64,000 bases of DNA from Coenobita brevimanus. Its lineage: Eukaryota > Arthropoda > Malacostraca > Decapoda > Coenobitidae. The notes under the pieces are model-generated. The model was given only the letters and a program-made list of their open reading frames with translations, was not told where the DNA came from and searched no databases. Every line of letters begins with the position of its first letter. Within the stretch, counting starts at the first letter, position 1. Positions 7,817 through 18,599 of the stretch are shown in pieces. A program made the translations under genes and the position numbers. The DNA is taken from the NCBI GenBank assembly GCA_032717465.1, contig CM064657.1, forward strand, positions 22,198,468-22,262,467, given 5' to 3'.

Positions 7817-9973
7817 TCACTTCCCCACAACTTGACAGGTGTGACAAGACTCACAATAACAGGAAACATCTCTGAAGATATCTGGCCAGTAGAAGTGTTT
7901 CAAAATGCGTGCCACAGTCTTCCTCACACCAAGGTGTCCTGCCAAACTGGAATCATGAGCCACTCTAATGATATCCTGCCTACAAACACGAGGGATGACA
8001 ACTTGATGTACAACCTCCCATTCATAGTCGGCTGATGCTGCTGGGGGTCTACACTTTCTCATAAGTACTCCTGACTTTATATCATAACAAGTAGAAGCAC
8101 TAGCTGACTCTTCCTCACTGCAAGCAGCGTTAGCTAGACATTTCAACTCAGGGTCAGCAACCTGCAACTCAACCAACTCTTGACGAGACAAATTATCAAC
8201 ACTACGGGGTACTGCCTCATCTGGTGAGTGGTCCAAATTAGCAAGAAAAGTGTCAGCTAGGATAACATCATCATCATTATCCTCTAAATCACCAGTAACT
8301 TTAGACTTAGCCCTAGTGACAGCACATGCAGAGAACACATCAGGGACATCACAATCCTGGGTCGGAGTCACTGGTTCACTAGACAACTGAGGAGCTGGAC
8401 ACACTTGACTTCCACCAATATCATTTCCAAGTAAGAAAGTTACACCTGACATTGGGAGTGTCTCAACCAACCCAACCATAACGGAACCATTAACAAAACC
8501 AGACTCTAAATTCACTCTGCACAGAGGGACAGAGAAGTAATTATTCCCTACACCTTGTAAGATTACAGTTTCGTCAGAGGAATTAACATTAGAGCCTAGA
8601 ACACTGGTCAGCATATGGGATTGGCAAGCAACTGTATCACGATATATTTTAACTGATTTCTTGTCATTATTGTCCAGAGGACTGACAAAACCATCAGACA
8701 GGAAATTAGCACATGAACTCTTGAGAGTGTCACCCACGTTACTGCTCAAAAGAGGAGCTTCGTCATGAGAATTTAATTTACCCCTCAAAGCAGGTTCAGT
8801 TAACTCGGTTAAAGAATTCTGGGAACTCTCAAGGGTGGACACTAGACCAATTGACTGAATATTTAAAGACTCCTTTTTGTTCACATCACGCTGTCTCCTG
8901 AAACATTTCTCCGTAGTATGACCAAGCTTACTCCAATAAGTACATTTACTTTTCTGAAATCTAGAGGTGGAGCTGGTATTTACTTCCTGAGAAACATCAT
9001 CTTTATTCTCTTTCCTGTTACCTGTACTCTGAGTAGAGGCAACGTACTTATTCTCAGCTTTCCTTTTTTCTTTAGAATATCTCTTGTGAGTGAGAACATA
9101 TTCATCAGCTAAAACTGCAGCATCAGACAAATTATCTATTCTTTTCTCATCGAGATATAGGCTTACATCTTTATTAATACACCTTCTGAAGTCCTCCAGC
9201 AAAATCATCTGCTTAAATTTATCAAAATCAGAATTTACATTCTTAGAATTTAACCACTGCTCTAACAGATCTTCTTTGATTTTTGCATACTCAACATGGG
9301 ATTGCTTATCTTGCTTATAAGTTGTCCTAAATTTTACTCTATAGGCTTCAGGAACAAGCTCATAGGCCTTAAGAGTCAAGCTCTTAACTACATCATAATT
9401 ATCAGATTGATCCTGAGGCAAAGATGCAGAAGTTACTTGAGCTTTACCGGTGAGAACAGTTTGAAGGAGTACTGGCCAATACTTTTTGGGCCAATTAAAA
9501 CCTGTAGCTACCCTCTCAAACAACTGAAAATACTTTCTTAAATCAGATTCATTAAAAGGAGGGACAAGTTTAACATTTTTAGCCACATCAAAATCATCAG
9601 AGCTAGATGATCCAGTTCCACTTTGTTTCATGCGATACTCATGGTCTGCCTGAATCCTAGCAATTTCAATTTGTGCCTGTGCCTCCTGAATACAAGCCTG
9701 AGCCTCAGCCTCCTTAGCACGAGCCTCCTGCACGGCTAGCTGTAACTTAGCTATTTTAATCTGCGTTTGCTCATCTGGAGGAGTTACATTAAACAAGCTT
9801 TTATTAATCATGCCAACAATTTGATCTTTAGACTGATGAGAGCGAACAGCAATTACCAATTGTTGAGCAAGAAGCTTAAGTTCATTCTTTGTTCAGTTCT
9901 CTACATCACACACTGCTTGCACATTTGACAAAAAATCTTTGACTTCATCAAGAGTAGTAATAGTAGACATCAT
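7817..9973 (-). pseudogene. G1 Gag, protease and integrase zinc finger
   Basis: The likely start is ATGATG at 9973. A TGA at 9893-9895 (codon 27) interrupts it in every copy, then 680 codons are open. Order: coiled-coil-like A/E/Q repeats (residues about 36-75 of the long frame), a capsid region resembling the SCAN domain (AYELVPEAYRVKFR, LEDFRRCINKDVSLYLDEK, AAVLADEYVLTHK), a damaged zinc knuckle (CTYWSKLGHTTEKC; second Cys is Trp), a retropepsin-like region (IYRDTVACQS, GVTFLLGNDIGG; DTV in place of DTG) and the integrase H-H-C-C finger (AHDSSLAGHLG, CESCHTCQ). It ends at TGA 7817-7819, with integrase continuing in the same frame beyond it. Confidence 0.88.
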
Positions 9974-10030
9974 GAATAAATCACAGTCACAAAATATCAA
10001 GCAATATCCTTATGATAATATCCTGAATAT

Positions 10031-10048
10031 CCTGATAAGAGGTCGCCA
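10031..10048 (-). other. Putative primer-binding site of G1
   Basis: TGGCGACCTCTTATCAGG on the - strand, a few bases after the LTR end GTAACA. The TGGCGACC start is usual for LTR elements; the matching tRNA was not determined. G4 is mutated here. Confidence 0.55.
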
Positions 10049-10054
10049 AATTTA

Positions 10055-10375
10055 TGTTACGGAACAGAGAGAGATAATGAACACTTCAAGTGAAAATACT
10101 AAAATCACTACTGTCCCGCAACGTTCCAGGTTCAAAACAAAAGAGTTAGGTAAAATTACAAGTTAAAGTTTAATGCTCAAACTAACAACTAAACATCCAG
10201 GACTCATAAGGATAATGTAATGTCAAAACAGGTTACATATATGGTTAACTGCAATAGCCTCTATTAACACGAATTTAGCAAGAACAAATTTACCTAAGTC
10301 AGCCCTGATAAATGAGAGAACCGGATAATGCTCAGTTAAAGTAAGATATAATATTATCACAGATACAAAACACTA
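10055..10375 (-). repeat. 5' LTR of G1, 3' portion (321 bp)
   Basis: On the + strand from TGTTACGGAACAGAG to AAAACACTA. It aligns to the last part of the solo LTR (to 63030). Together with the 514-bp part this gives an LTR of about 826 bp, close to the 816-bp solo copy. Confidence 0.88.
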
Positions 10376-10672
10376 GTGAGGAAGAGATCATACAGGAACT
10401 TGCTCAGCAGGATATCATTGATGCCAGATTCATCACTCGGTTTCAGGAAGGCGTAAGGACGAAGACAGCCACTGTTGTCCTCACTTTTGGCAAAGTTTCT
10501 CTACCTACAAATGTCAAAGTAGGATATGAAATTGTAAATGTAAGACCGTACATCCCCAATCCCCTTCGTTGTTCAAAATGTCAGCTTTATGGACACCATG
10601 AAAAGGCTTGTCGGGCTTCCAACATCGTGTGTGGCAAGTGCGCGGCTTTAGTTCACTCTGCTGACAATTGTA
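10376..10672 (+). pseudogene. L1 ORF1, N-terminal remnant with two zinc knuckles
   Basis: Frame from 10378, no start codon because of 5' truncation. VVLTFGKVSLPTNVKVGYE and VRPYIPNPLRCSKC are the usual lead-in of LINE Gag-like ORF1. Knuckle 1 CSKCQLYGHHEKAC and knuckle 2 CGKCAALVHSADNC are both CX2CX4HX4C. The inverted-repeat element interrupts just after knuckle 2. Confidence 0.8.
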
Positions 10673-11790
10673 CAGTTGCGAGCAGATGACTCGAGGCCAC
10701 CTAGTCCACAAAGATGTTGGTGTTTTATCTGGCAACAGTGGTAGCTGTGAACTTGACCGAGATTCAGTCAGCTGTTCAGGCGAAACAAACCCAGTGATAA
10801 TTTGTCAGTGTGCTCTTCTAACTGGTCTCCAATCAATATCATGCAAGTAAACGTATTATACCGATAATGATTAACGTGTCATACACGTGGTAGATATAGT
10901 TATAACCATAGTATTACGACATAGGCATCCAAATTGTGGTGCGTTCATTCATGTGAGACACAGTCATTTATTTTGTTCGACTATCGTCGTGAACCAAACA
11001 ATCTTTACCAGTTTTCAAGAGATATGCCGTAGGGTTTATCGACTTCCTCGAAACCTAGCATTATTATCACAAAAAACACCGTCATGCCAGTCGTCCCTCA
11101 CTGTTAACCTCACTTTCGTCGACCTCTGACTCTAAAGCAGGTGGGACTGTTAAAGGTTCACACCACAGTAGGCGGAACAAGGGGAGGGGGGTGTGGGAGT
11201 TATATGGAGAGTGGTGGGTGAGGAAGGGCGGAACGAGGTGGGACGGGTGATGGGAGGGGGGTTAGGGGGCAAGTGGTAGGCTGCAGCATTTAAGGTATGA
11301 GATTAGAGGTTGTAATAGGTTTGTTTTGACAGAGACTACCAATGTTTCTTTAATATTCGAGTGATAAAGTCGAACGATTACTCTCTCTAAATTTTTATCA
11401 TCATGAACGGGTCAACTAGTTCCACCCCCTATACGTGACGTCACGTGGTGCCTACGTCACAAACCAAGGTGGTGATGGAGCCGCACGCTCGGGATACCTT
11501 CGTGTCTCACATGAATGAACGCAGCACTATTTGGATGCCAGTGTTGTAATACTATGGTTATAAATACATCTACCACGTGTATAACACGTTAATCATTATC
11601 AGTATTTTACGTTTACTTGAATGATACTGATTGGAGACCAGTTAGAACTGCACATTGACAAATTATCACTGGGTTTGTTTCGCCCGGACAGCAGACTGAA
11701 TCTCGGTCAAGTTCAAAGCTACCACTGTTGCCAGATAAAACGCCAACATCTTGGTGGACTAGGTGGCCTCGAGTCATTTGCTCGCAACTG
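10673..11790. mobile_element. Inverted-repeat DNA element in ORF1 (mariner-type MITE)
   Basis: 1118 bp with terminal inverted repeats of 289 bp (10673-10961 and 11502-11790), starting CAGTTGCGAGC. Ends CAGT...ACTG next to TA on both sides fit a Tc1/mariner TA duplication. Removing it re-joins ORF1 in frame. The target TGTACA is palindromic, so a 6-bp duplication is also possible. No transposase. The spacer holds a G-rich tract (11177-11274) and TGACGTCA at 11436-11443 within a CACGTG-like context. Confidence 0.8.
11240..11269 (+). other. G-quadruplex-capable tract in the MITE
   Basis: GGGACGGGTGATGGGA followed by two longer G runs: four or more G3 tracts with short loops on the + strand. Present in all MITE copies with small changes. 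Confidence 0.5.
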
Positions 11791-12423
11791 TACATCCGAG
11801 ACTGAATGCTGCTTTCACTGCAAGGATGCTCACTCCACTTCCTCGAGGGTTTGTCCCAAGTGGAAGGAGGAGAAAGAGGTCTGCACAGTGAAGGCAACTG
11901 AGGGCATTTCCTTTTACGATGCAAGGAAGAAGGTGAAGGAGTTGCATGCAACTCCCAAGCCTAATATCTCCTATGCATCGGCGGTTGTGTCCCATCCCGT
12001 GATGTGCACCGTTGAGACACAGACTGACCTTACATTCGCTTCTCGTGCCCCACGCCCTACCTCTCAGTCTAAGCCTCCTGTACGTTCCAACTCTCTTACA
12101 GACATCCCTGTTGCTACATCATACTCTCAGGCTGCCGCTGTTCCTTTGCAGTCAGTGCGGCCAACACAGAAGCCTGACAAGTCTGACAAAATTAATTTGA
12201 CCACCCTCACTAAGCAGTCACGTCCTCATGTCCTTCCTGCTCCTGGTCCAGCGAGGGAGAGAAAGAATAGCTCTTCCTCAGTGGAGTCTGGGAGCCTTAT
12301 CATTGACGACAATATGGAAGTCTCCATGAACAAGAACCGGGAAAGGTCCCCCGGTAGCCACTCGCCTGGACGCGGGGGGCATAAAAAAAAACTAAGCATA
12401 CTGGCCACCCTCGTAAATCTTAA
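11791..12423 (+). pseudogene. L1 ORF1, C-terminal part
   Basis: Continues the ORF1 frame after the MITE: a third knuckle CFHCKDAHSTSSRVC, then a KKVKELHATPKPNISYASAV segment, a long Ser/Pro-rich low-complexity region and a basic end (SPGSHSPGRGGHKKK). An A run of 9 shifts the frame near the end; L2 has 8. The TAA at 12421-12423 is in frame with the ORF2 start region. An apparent ATG-like start inside the MITE arm is an artefact. Confidence 0.75.
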
Positions 12424-13256
12424 ACCGCCGCATTCACTCTATTACAGTGGAATTGTAGAGGTGTCGGGAATAAGTTACACAATATAGCAATCTTGCTGTC
12501 AATACACAGGCCAGACATTGTTTGTTTACAGGAGACGCGCCTGGAGGATCATCCTGATCCTCTACAGTTCAAACACTATCACTCGTATAGAAGATATGAA
12601 GGTCACGGAGTTGCCATATACACACACAAATCACACCCACAAACGGAAGTGATTCTAAATTCTACTCTGGAAGCTGTCGCGTGCAGAGTAAAATTTAATA
12701 ACACGTATCTGTCTGTTTGCTCTCTGTACTGTCCTCCACACGGCCCCATTGATAGTGATGCTTTAAATTCACTAGTTGAACATCTACCTGGGAATAAGTT
12801 AGTGCTGGGCGACTTTAACGCCCATCACTATCAGTGGGGTAGCTTGAAGATCGATGGTTGTGGGGAGGAAGTAGCCGACCTAATACTACAGTCCAACCTC
12901 TGTCTTCTGAACGATGGTAGAGCGACTCGTGTAGATGATGGTACTGGTAACTTTTGGGCCATTGACTTATCTTTGGCCTCCCCTGGTATACATCAAGATT
13001 TCTCAAGGGACCCTTACGACGACTCCTTGGGAAGTGATCATTTACCCATCTGTCTTTCTTATACACGCGACATCATTTCGGACCCTCCACCTCCAAAATT
13101 TAACTATAAGAAAGCAGATTGGGGATCCTTCTCAAGGATCGCCAATTTAGATATATCTGGGGAGACCATAGATGTTAAGGTCGAAAATATAACTACTTCC
13201 ATATTCCACGCAGCTGAGGCTGCTATTCCCAAGACTTCTATCTACAGTTCATGCGA
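12424..13256 (+). pseudogene. L1 ORF2, APE endonuclease domain
   Basis: No ATG is visible; the frame opens directly after TAA. APE motifs: LQWNCRG, CLQETRLED, LGDFNAHH, IDLSLASP and GSDHLPI. This is the target-nicking domain. A single-base frame change near 13250 (SSCEA then stop) separates it from the RT part in L1, L2 and L3 alike. Confidence 0.85.
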
Positions 13257-13257
13257 A

Positions 13258-16153
13258 GCATAGAGCACATTGGTGGACGCCGGATTGCCGACAAGCATTA
13301 AGAAAACGCAATAGGAGATACAGGATTTTTGATAGTCAGCCCACTGAGGAAAATTTTATTGCATACAAACAGGCACGGGCTGAGGCAAGGAGAATAATAA
13401 GAAGGGCTAAACGTGACTCCTGGCGGTCCTTTGTGTCCACGGTGACTCGTACAACACCATTACATAAAGTCTGGTCCACTATAAGATTATTAAATAATAA
13501 ACGCCCATACTTCCCTGTGACCACCTTGCAGGTGAATAACACCACCTATGACGAGCCCGTGGACGTTGCTAACATCCTCGCCAGGAGTTTTTCTCATGTA
13601 AGTAGCTCAGCCAATTATGACCCTCGTTTTCAACATCATAAACGCACGGCTGAGCTACGGATATTAGACTTTGCCACAGAAGACGTAGACTCCCCATACA
13701 ACCAAGAGTTTATGCTAGATGAACTGCTCCTTGCCCTTAAATCCTGTAAAGACACCAGCCCTGGACCAGACACCATCACGTACGGTATGATCCAGCATCT
13801 TAATCAGGACAACCTGATTAAGATGTTAGCACTGTACAATGAGATTTGGGCATCTCGAACGTTCCCAAACTCATGGCACTTTGCGCACGTCATACCGATA
13901 CCCAAAGAGGCTGGTCGTCTTATGAATCCCACTTCATTTCGTCCTATTGTGTTGACTTCTTGTCTATGTAAGGTCATGGAACGTATGGTAAACAATAGGC
14001 TTCTTTTTGTTTTAGAGTCGAAGAATTTGTTAAATGATCAACAATGTGGCTTCCGTAAATACAGAAGTTCACTAGATCATTTAATGAATTTGGAGCATTG
14101 TATTGCAGAGGCATTTGCCAATAAAGAATTCATGATAGGGGTGTTCTTGGACATCCATAAAGCCTATGACATGACATGGCGACACGGTATACTAATGAAG
14201 CTCTATGCTTATGGTTTAAGAGGAAATTTGCCTATTTTTATTTCAAATTTCTTAAGGGACAGAACTTTCTCTGTCAAATTGCCCCGTAATGTAACATCGG
14301 ATATATTTATCCAGGAAAACGGGGTGCCACAGGGAAGTGTGCTTAGTCCTACTTTATTTAGTATTATGATCAATGATATTCTGTCATCAGCTCCCATCCC
14401 GAGGAATCTTAAACACTCGCTCTACGCTGACGATTGTGCAATAGACGACTGTGCAATATGGCACTATTCCCGTAATGCTGGGCGGATTCAAGCAGCCCTT
14501 GACTCCGTCCACCAATGGGCCTTGCAGTGGGGATTTAAGTTTTCCGTCCGTAAGTGTGCCGCTATAGTCTTCACTAATCGTAACGTACCTAATTTGTGCT
14601 TAACTTTGGATAATCAGGTGGTACCTTTTCAAAATTTTGTAAAATTTTTAGGAATACATTTTGATCATAGAATGAATTTTAAACTTCACGTTAATACTTT
14701 GCTTGCTCGTTGTGATAAACCGTTAAATGTCCTCAAGTACCTAGCGGGTACTACCTGGGGTGCCGACAGAAAATCTTTATTAATGGTGTATAAGTCCCTT
14801 ATTCGATCGAAGCTAGACAATGGCGCACAGGTGTATGGCTCGGCATCCGATGCCACACTGAAAGGATTGGATGTGTTACAGAATAAATGTTTGCGAATGT
14901 GTCTTGGAGCCGTCCGGTGTACCCGTGTGGCTCGTATGGAAGTGGAGGCGAATGTGCCTCCCCTCCGTATTCGCCGTGATCACCTGGCCTTGTCCTACGG
15001 CGTAAGGACGTTTAGGAAAACTAATATCGGCAATGTGGCCTGTACCCCCCTGCGTCAATACCACCACCTTCTGCGGAGGATGCGTCGGCCACTTGCCGTT
15101 CGCCTCCACTTACTGACTCAGGAGCTTGGTGTGGACCCCAGTGACTGTGACAAGTTGGTGTTTAAAAAGATAGCGCCTTGGGAGCCACCCGGCTTTACAG
15201 TGGATGTCTCATGGCTCCCAGCACCAAAGGCCAAGGCGCCGGAGGCGGAGGTCCACCACTTGTTTCGTAACATCATTGTTCGTCACTTGGGGTCCCATCA
15301 ATTGTACACCGACGGCTCCAAGTCGAGTGAATGTGTGGGTGCAAGTGTGTGGTCGACTGAATGTGCACTTAGGTATCGGTTGCCGACTCATACATCTGTG
15401 TTTACCTCCGAACTTTTTGCTATTGACAAAGCCATAGACTATGCTCTCAATCCTAGGCATGACTCATTTGTCATATTTTCAGATTCAAAATCAGCCCTTC
15501 AGGCAATTGCATCTTGTACTACAGACTCTCACGAGATCCAGGGCCGCATCGTCAATAAGTTGCATTCATGCAACGAGTCATTCACGCTGATCTGGGTGCC
15601 TGGTCATTGTCGTATCTACGGCAATGAGCAGGCTGACTTACTTGCAAAGTCGGCTGTAGAGCTCGAGGAGACTTGGGACGTTCCTCGTGATCTACGGTCG
15701 AGTCTCTCTCTCGGAAAGAAATCAATAAATCTTCTGTGGCAAGGTCAGTGGACCAGACTAAATATTCCGACCTGTAAGCCGTACATGGGCTACTGGGACA
15801 CCGCCAACCGCCCCAGTCGCCTGGAAGAAAAAGTGTTGGCACGGTTACGGCTCAATGCCACCATTTTAACACATATGAAACCTTATATGGAAAGACGCTT
15901 CCCACCGCACTGTGACATCTGTGATACGGTGTTATCTATCAGTCATATCATCCTGCGCTGTCGGCGATTTATTCGTGAACGTGCTTCACTTATAAATTAC
16001 TGCGGCGCAGCAGACGTCCCCTTCACCCTTTCCACCATCCTGGGTGATGGGGACATTGTTATGACTGATAAATTGATGGCTTTCTTGAGAGAGACCAGAC
16101 TGCTCAGTGATGTGACTTTTTTACTGTGTGGTTATGGTTTTTATCAACGGTAA
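13258..16153 (+). CDS. L1 ORF2, RT, RNase H and CCHC tail (open)
   Basis: More than 900 open codons, the only unbroken RT frame of this LINE in the window. RT: TSFRPIVLTSCLCKVMERM, CGFRKYRSSLDHL, FLDIHKAYDMTW, NGVPQGSVLSPTLFS, SLYADDCAI. A 15-bp tandem duplication right after the catalytic Asp pair adds DDCAI (14444-14458). RNase H: LYTDGSKSS, SELFAIDKAI, FSDSKSALQAI, GNEQADLLAKS. Tail: HCDICDTVLSISHI and ILRC. Codons upstream of 13433 are open to the frameshift. Activity is doubtful because of that insertion and the split from the endonuclease. Confidence 0.85.
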
Positions 16154-16263
16154 ATATGTATATATTGTAATATTAATTAGGGTTGACAGTTGACATATTT
16201 TAAATAGTTCCTCCTCCCACTGATCTATTTCTAATATAGATGTCCCCTACATTAAGCCAAGTT

Positions 16264-16593
16264 CCTCGCCTGACAGTCACCAGCTGATGAGTGCAAGTGT
16301 GCAATATAGGAAGGTATTGGGCACTTGCAGTCGATGGTGGTCTGCTGGGCGAGGTTCTTCACTTTTTGTATAAATTATGTAAATACATTGTACCATCTTG
16401 CTTAAGTTATTCTAATTAGGGCCGACAGCTGACGTATATGGAAATGTTCCTGACTCGTCTGGTTCCCTTTCATATATTGATGTCCCCTATATTAGGTTGT
16501 GCCTCGACTGACAGTCACCAGGTGATGAGTGCAGGTATGTAATGTAGAAAGGCATTACATATCTGCAGTCGATGGTGTTCTTTTGGTCGAGGC
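16264..16593 (+). other. Structured RNA motifs A (16264-16354) and B (16501-16593), L1
   Basis: Both folds are intact, with the stems described for L0. They lie 110 bp after the ORF2 stop, within tandem diverged units that each begin ATTAGGG and GACAG. Confidence 0.7.
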
Positions 16594-16689
16594 TTTTTTA
16601 CCATTAGTGTAGGTCTAGTTATTTGTCTCTTAGGACTTAGTATAGGATAGAGATTTGTCTGCTAGGTGATTAGTTTTAGGATCTTTATA

Positions 16690-16693
16690 TTAA
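16690..16693. other. Empty piggyBac site (TTAA) in L1
   Basis: TATA-TTAA-GCAT, a single TTAA where L0, L3 and L4 carry the piggyBac-like element between two TTAA copies. It shows either an ancestral empty site or precise excision. Confidence 0.8.
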
Positions 16694-16783
16694 GCATTTT
16701 TGTTTATAAGTAATATAAGACTAAAAATATAAAAAAAATTACCAAAAAAATAATAAAAATAAAAATACAAAAAAAATAAAATA

Positions 16784-16790
<7 letters not shown>

Positions 16791-16833
<43 letters not shown>

Positions 16834-16894
16834 GTGTGAATGAAAGTGTGTATGTTCATATGCATGGATGTGTGTATTTATGTATGTATGTATA

Positions 16895-16936
<42 letters not shown>
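16791..16936. repeat. Two (AT)n tracts in LINE L1 3' UTR
   Basis: TA runs at about 16791-16831 and 16898-16936 separated by GTGTGAATGAAAGTGTG. Confidence 0.9.
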
Positions 16937-16948
<12 letters not shown>

Positions 16949-17008
16949 GTTCGTATATATATGTATATATATGTCAATGTATATACATATATATAATTTT
17001 GCCTTAAT

Positions 17009-17065
17009 GACCAGAGGCTCCGGCCTCAATGGTCGATAGGCAAAAAAAAAAAAAAAAAAACACTA
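17009..17065 (+). other. LINE L1 3' terminus: hairpin, poly(A), target duplication
   Basis: GACCA-GAGGC-TCCG-GCCTC-AA-TGGTC hairpin with a C(UCCG)G loop (UNCG class), then GATAGGC and 19 A (17042-17060). CACTA completes AAAACACTA at 17057-17065. Confidence 0.82.
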
Positions 17066-17569
17066 ATCACACTGGCTGACATTAAAAACTTTACATGAAT
17101 CACAAAAACCTTACCAGGCCTGCGAATTAACGCCTCAGGCTATACAGTACAAGAAAAATGGTAATAACACTTATACTCAAAATATACAGCAGCTAGATGG
17201 CTGGAGACTTCCTGAGCACTCACAATAATAATACACTATACAGGGGAGGACAGAGATGTGAACAAAATGAGGAGTAGATCTAAGTGGCAACTAATGCAGA
17301 GACTGAGCTCATTATATAGGGGGCCGGCAGAGCTTGATTCAACTTGCAAGAAGGACGCGCAAATGAGGGCACAGAGGACGAGGAGTTGACACTCCTGCTC
17401 TGAACAACAGAAAGAACGACTTACTCTACTATAAGGGGGGAAGGGGGGTCTGAGGTAGAACACGCAAGCCTGATCACTATGGAAGCCACGAGGCGAATCG
17501 TGATCAAACATGCAGCATACTGTACGTTAGAATTATACAAAGGATGATGAAATCATAGGCAATGTAACA
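17057..17569 (-). repeat. 3' LTR of G2, 5' portion
   Basis: 513 bp from the LINE junction to GTAACA at 17569; purine tract beyond it. A local duplication of CCTCCCCACAAA follows at about 17570-17602. Confidence 0.87.
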
Positions 17570-17649
17570 CCTCCCCACAAAGAAAAAGAAACCTCCCCAC
17601 AAAAAAAAAATTTACAAAGGAAATTTCTTATTACTCTAAAACAATCTGT

Positions 17650-18599
17650 CTAAAGTCTAGATAAGCAATCTGCAATAACATTTTATTTCCTCTTGACATG
17701 TTGTATGTCTAATGAATACTCCTGAAGAAGTAGACTCCATCTTGTCAATCTTTGATTTTTATCTTTAAGCTTACTAAGGAATTTTAGTGCGTTATGATCG
17801 GTATAAATGACTATGGGGTCAAAACCAGAACACAAATAAAGTGAAAAATGCTGTAAACCCAAAATCAAGGCCAAAAGCTCTTTCTCAATAGTTGAGCAGT
17901 TCTTTTGAGGTGGAGTGAATTTCTTACTGTAATTAGATACAGGGTGTTCAATACACTGATCATCCTCTTGCAGCAAAACAGCCCTAGCTCCTGTATCACT
18001 TGCGTCAACAGCCATCTTAAAAGGCTTAGCAAAATTTGGAGTAGCGAGCACTGGCTGACTTAATAGGATAGCTTTAAGTTTACTGAAAGAGGACTCACAG
18101 TTATCGGTCCAGACAAATTTAACTCCCTTTTTCAGTAGGTCTGCAAGTGGTGATACAAGAATTGAAAAGTTAAGAACAAATCTCCTGTAATAACCTACCA
18201 TTCCCAAAAATCTTTGTAGCTCTTTCCTACTTTTAGGTCTGGGAAGATCACTTATAACCTGAACCTTAGCTCCTGGTGGTGCAACGTGTCCATCACCAAT
18301 TACGTACCCAAGGTACTGAACTTTAGCTTGACCAAACTCACACTTTGATAAATTAGCTACAAGATTAGCCTGAACCAAACGCTCAAGAAATTTACTGACA
18401 TGGCATAGGTGATCTTTCCAGTTGTCACTGAAGATTAATACATCATCAACATAAACATCACACCCTGTCAAACCCTCTGTTACAACATTCATGAGCTTCT
18501 GAAAGGTGGCTGGTGCATTCTTCATACCATATGGCATTACAGAACATGCAAAAGTCTTTCCTAGTGTTACAAAACATGAGATCTCCCTAGCACGTTCAG
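17650..18599 (-). pseudogene. G2 RT C-terminal half and RNase H
   Basis: 284 open codons from MPYGMKNAPATFQ (18537) to QHVKRK. YVDDVLIFSDNW is intact; RNase H VDASDTGA and YTDHNALKFLSK. It ends at the TAA shared by all copies. Confidence 0.87.

Larger units (their letters stand above)
4858..10375 (-). mobile_element. Gmr1-like Ty3/gypsy retrotransposon G1
   Basis: Read on the - strand: 3' part of the 5' LTR (10375-10055), primer site, Gag, protease, integrase zinc finger, integrase core, GPY/F motif, RT, RNase H, purine tract, 5' part of the 3' LTR (5371-4858). Integrase lies before RT, the reverse of the usual Ty3/gypsy order and the hallmark of the Gmr1 lineage. The frame is broken by four lesions shared with G2-G5 plus private ones. 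Confidence 0.9.
10376..17056 (+). mobile_element. Array LINE copy L1 (I/Nimb-like), best preserved
   Basis: Inserted in the LTR between AAAACACTA copies (10367-10375 and 17057-17065). 5'-truncated within ORF1. Contents: ORF1 part, inverted-repeat element, rest of ORF1, ORF2 (endonuclease, RT, RNase H, C-terminal CCHC), 3' UTR with motifs A and B, empty piggyBac site, (AT)n, terminal hairpin, poly(A). RNase H in ORF2 points to the I superfamily rather than Jockey; the exact clade is open. Confidence 0.88.

Noticed and set aside
10887..11129. 80-codon ORF in the MITE spacer
   Set aside because: No similarity to a transposase; it lies across the arm border and is altered in L3.
11613..11951. 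- strand ORF over the MITE arm and ORF1
   Set aside because: Shadow of ORF1 and of the inverted repeat; no domain and no conservation apart from the DNA.
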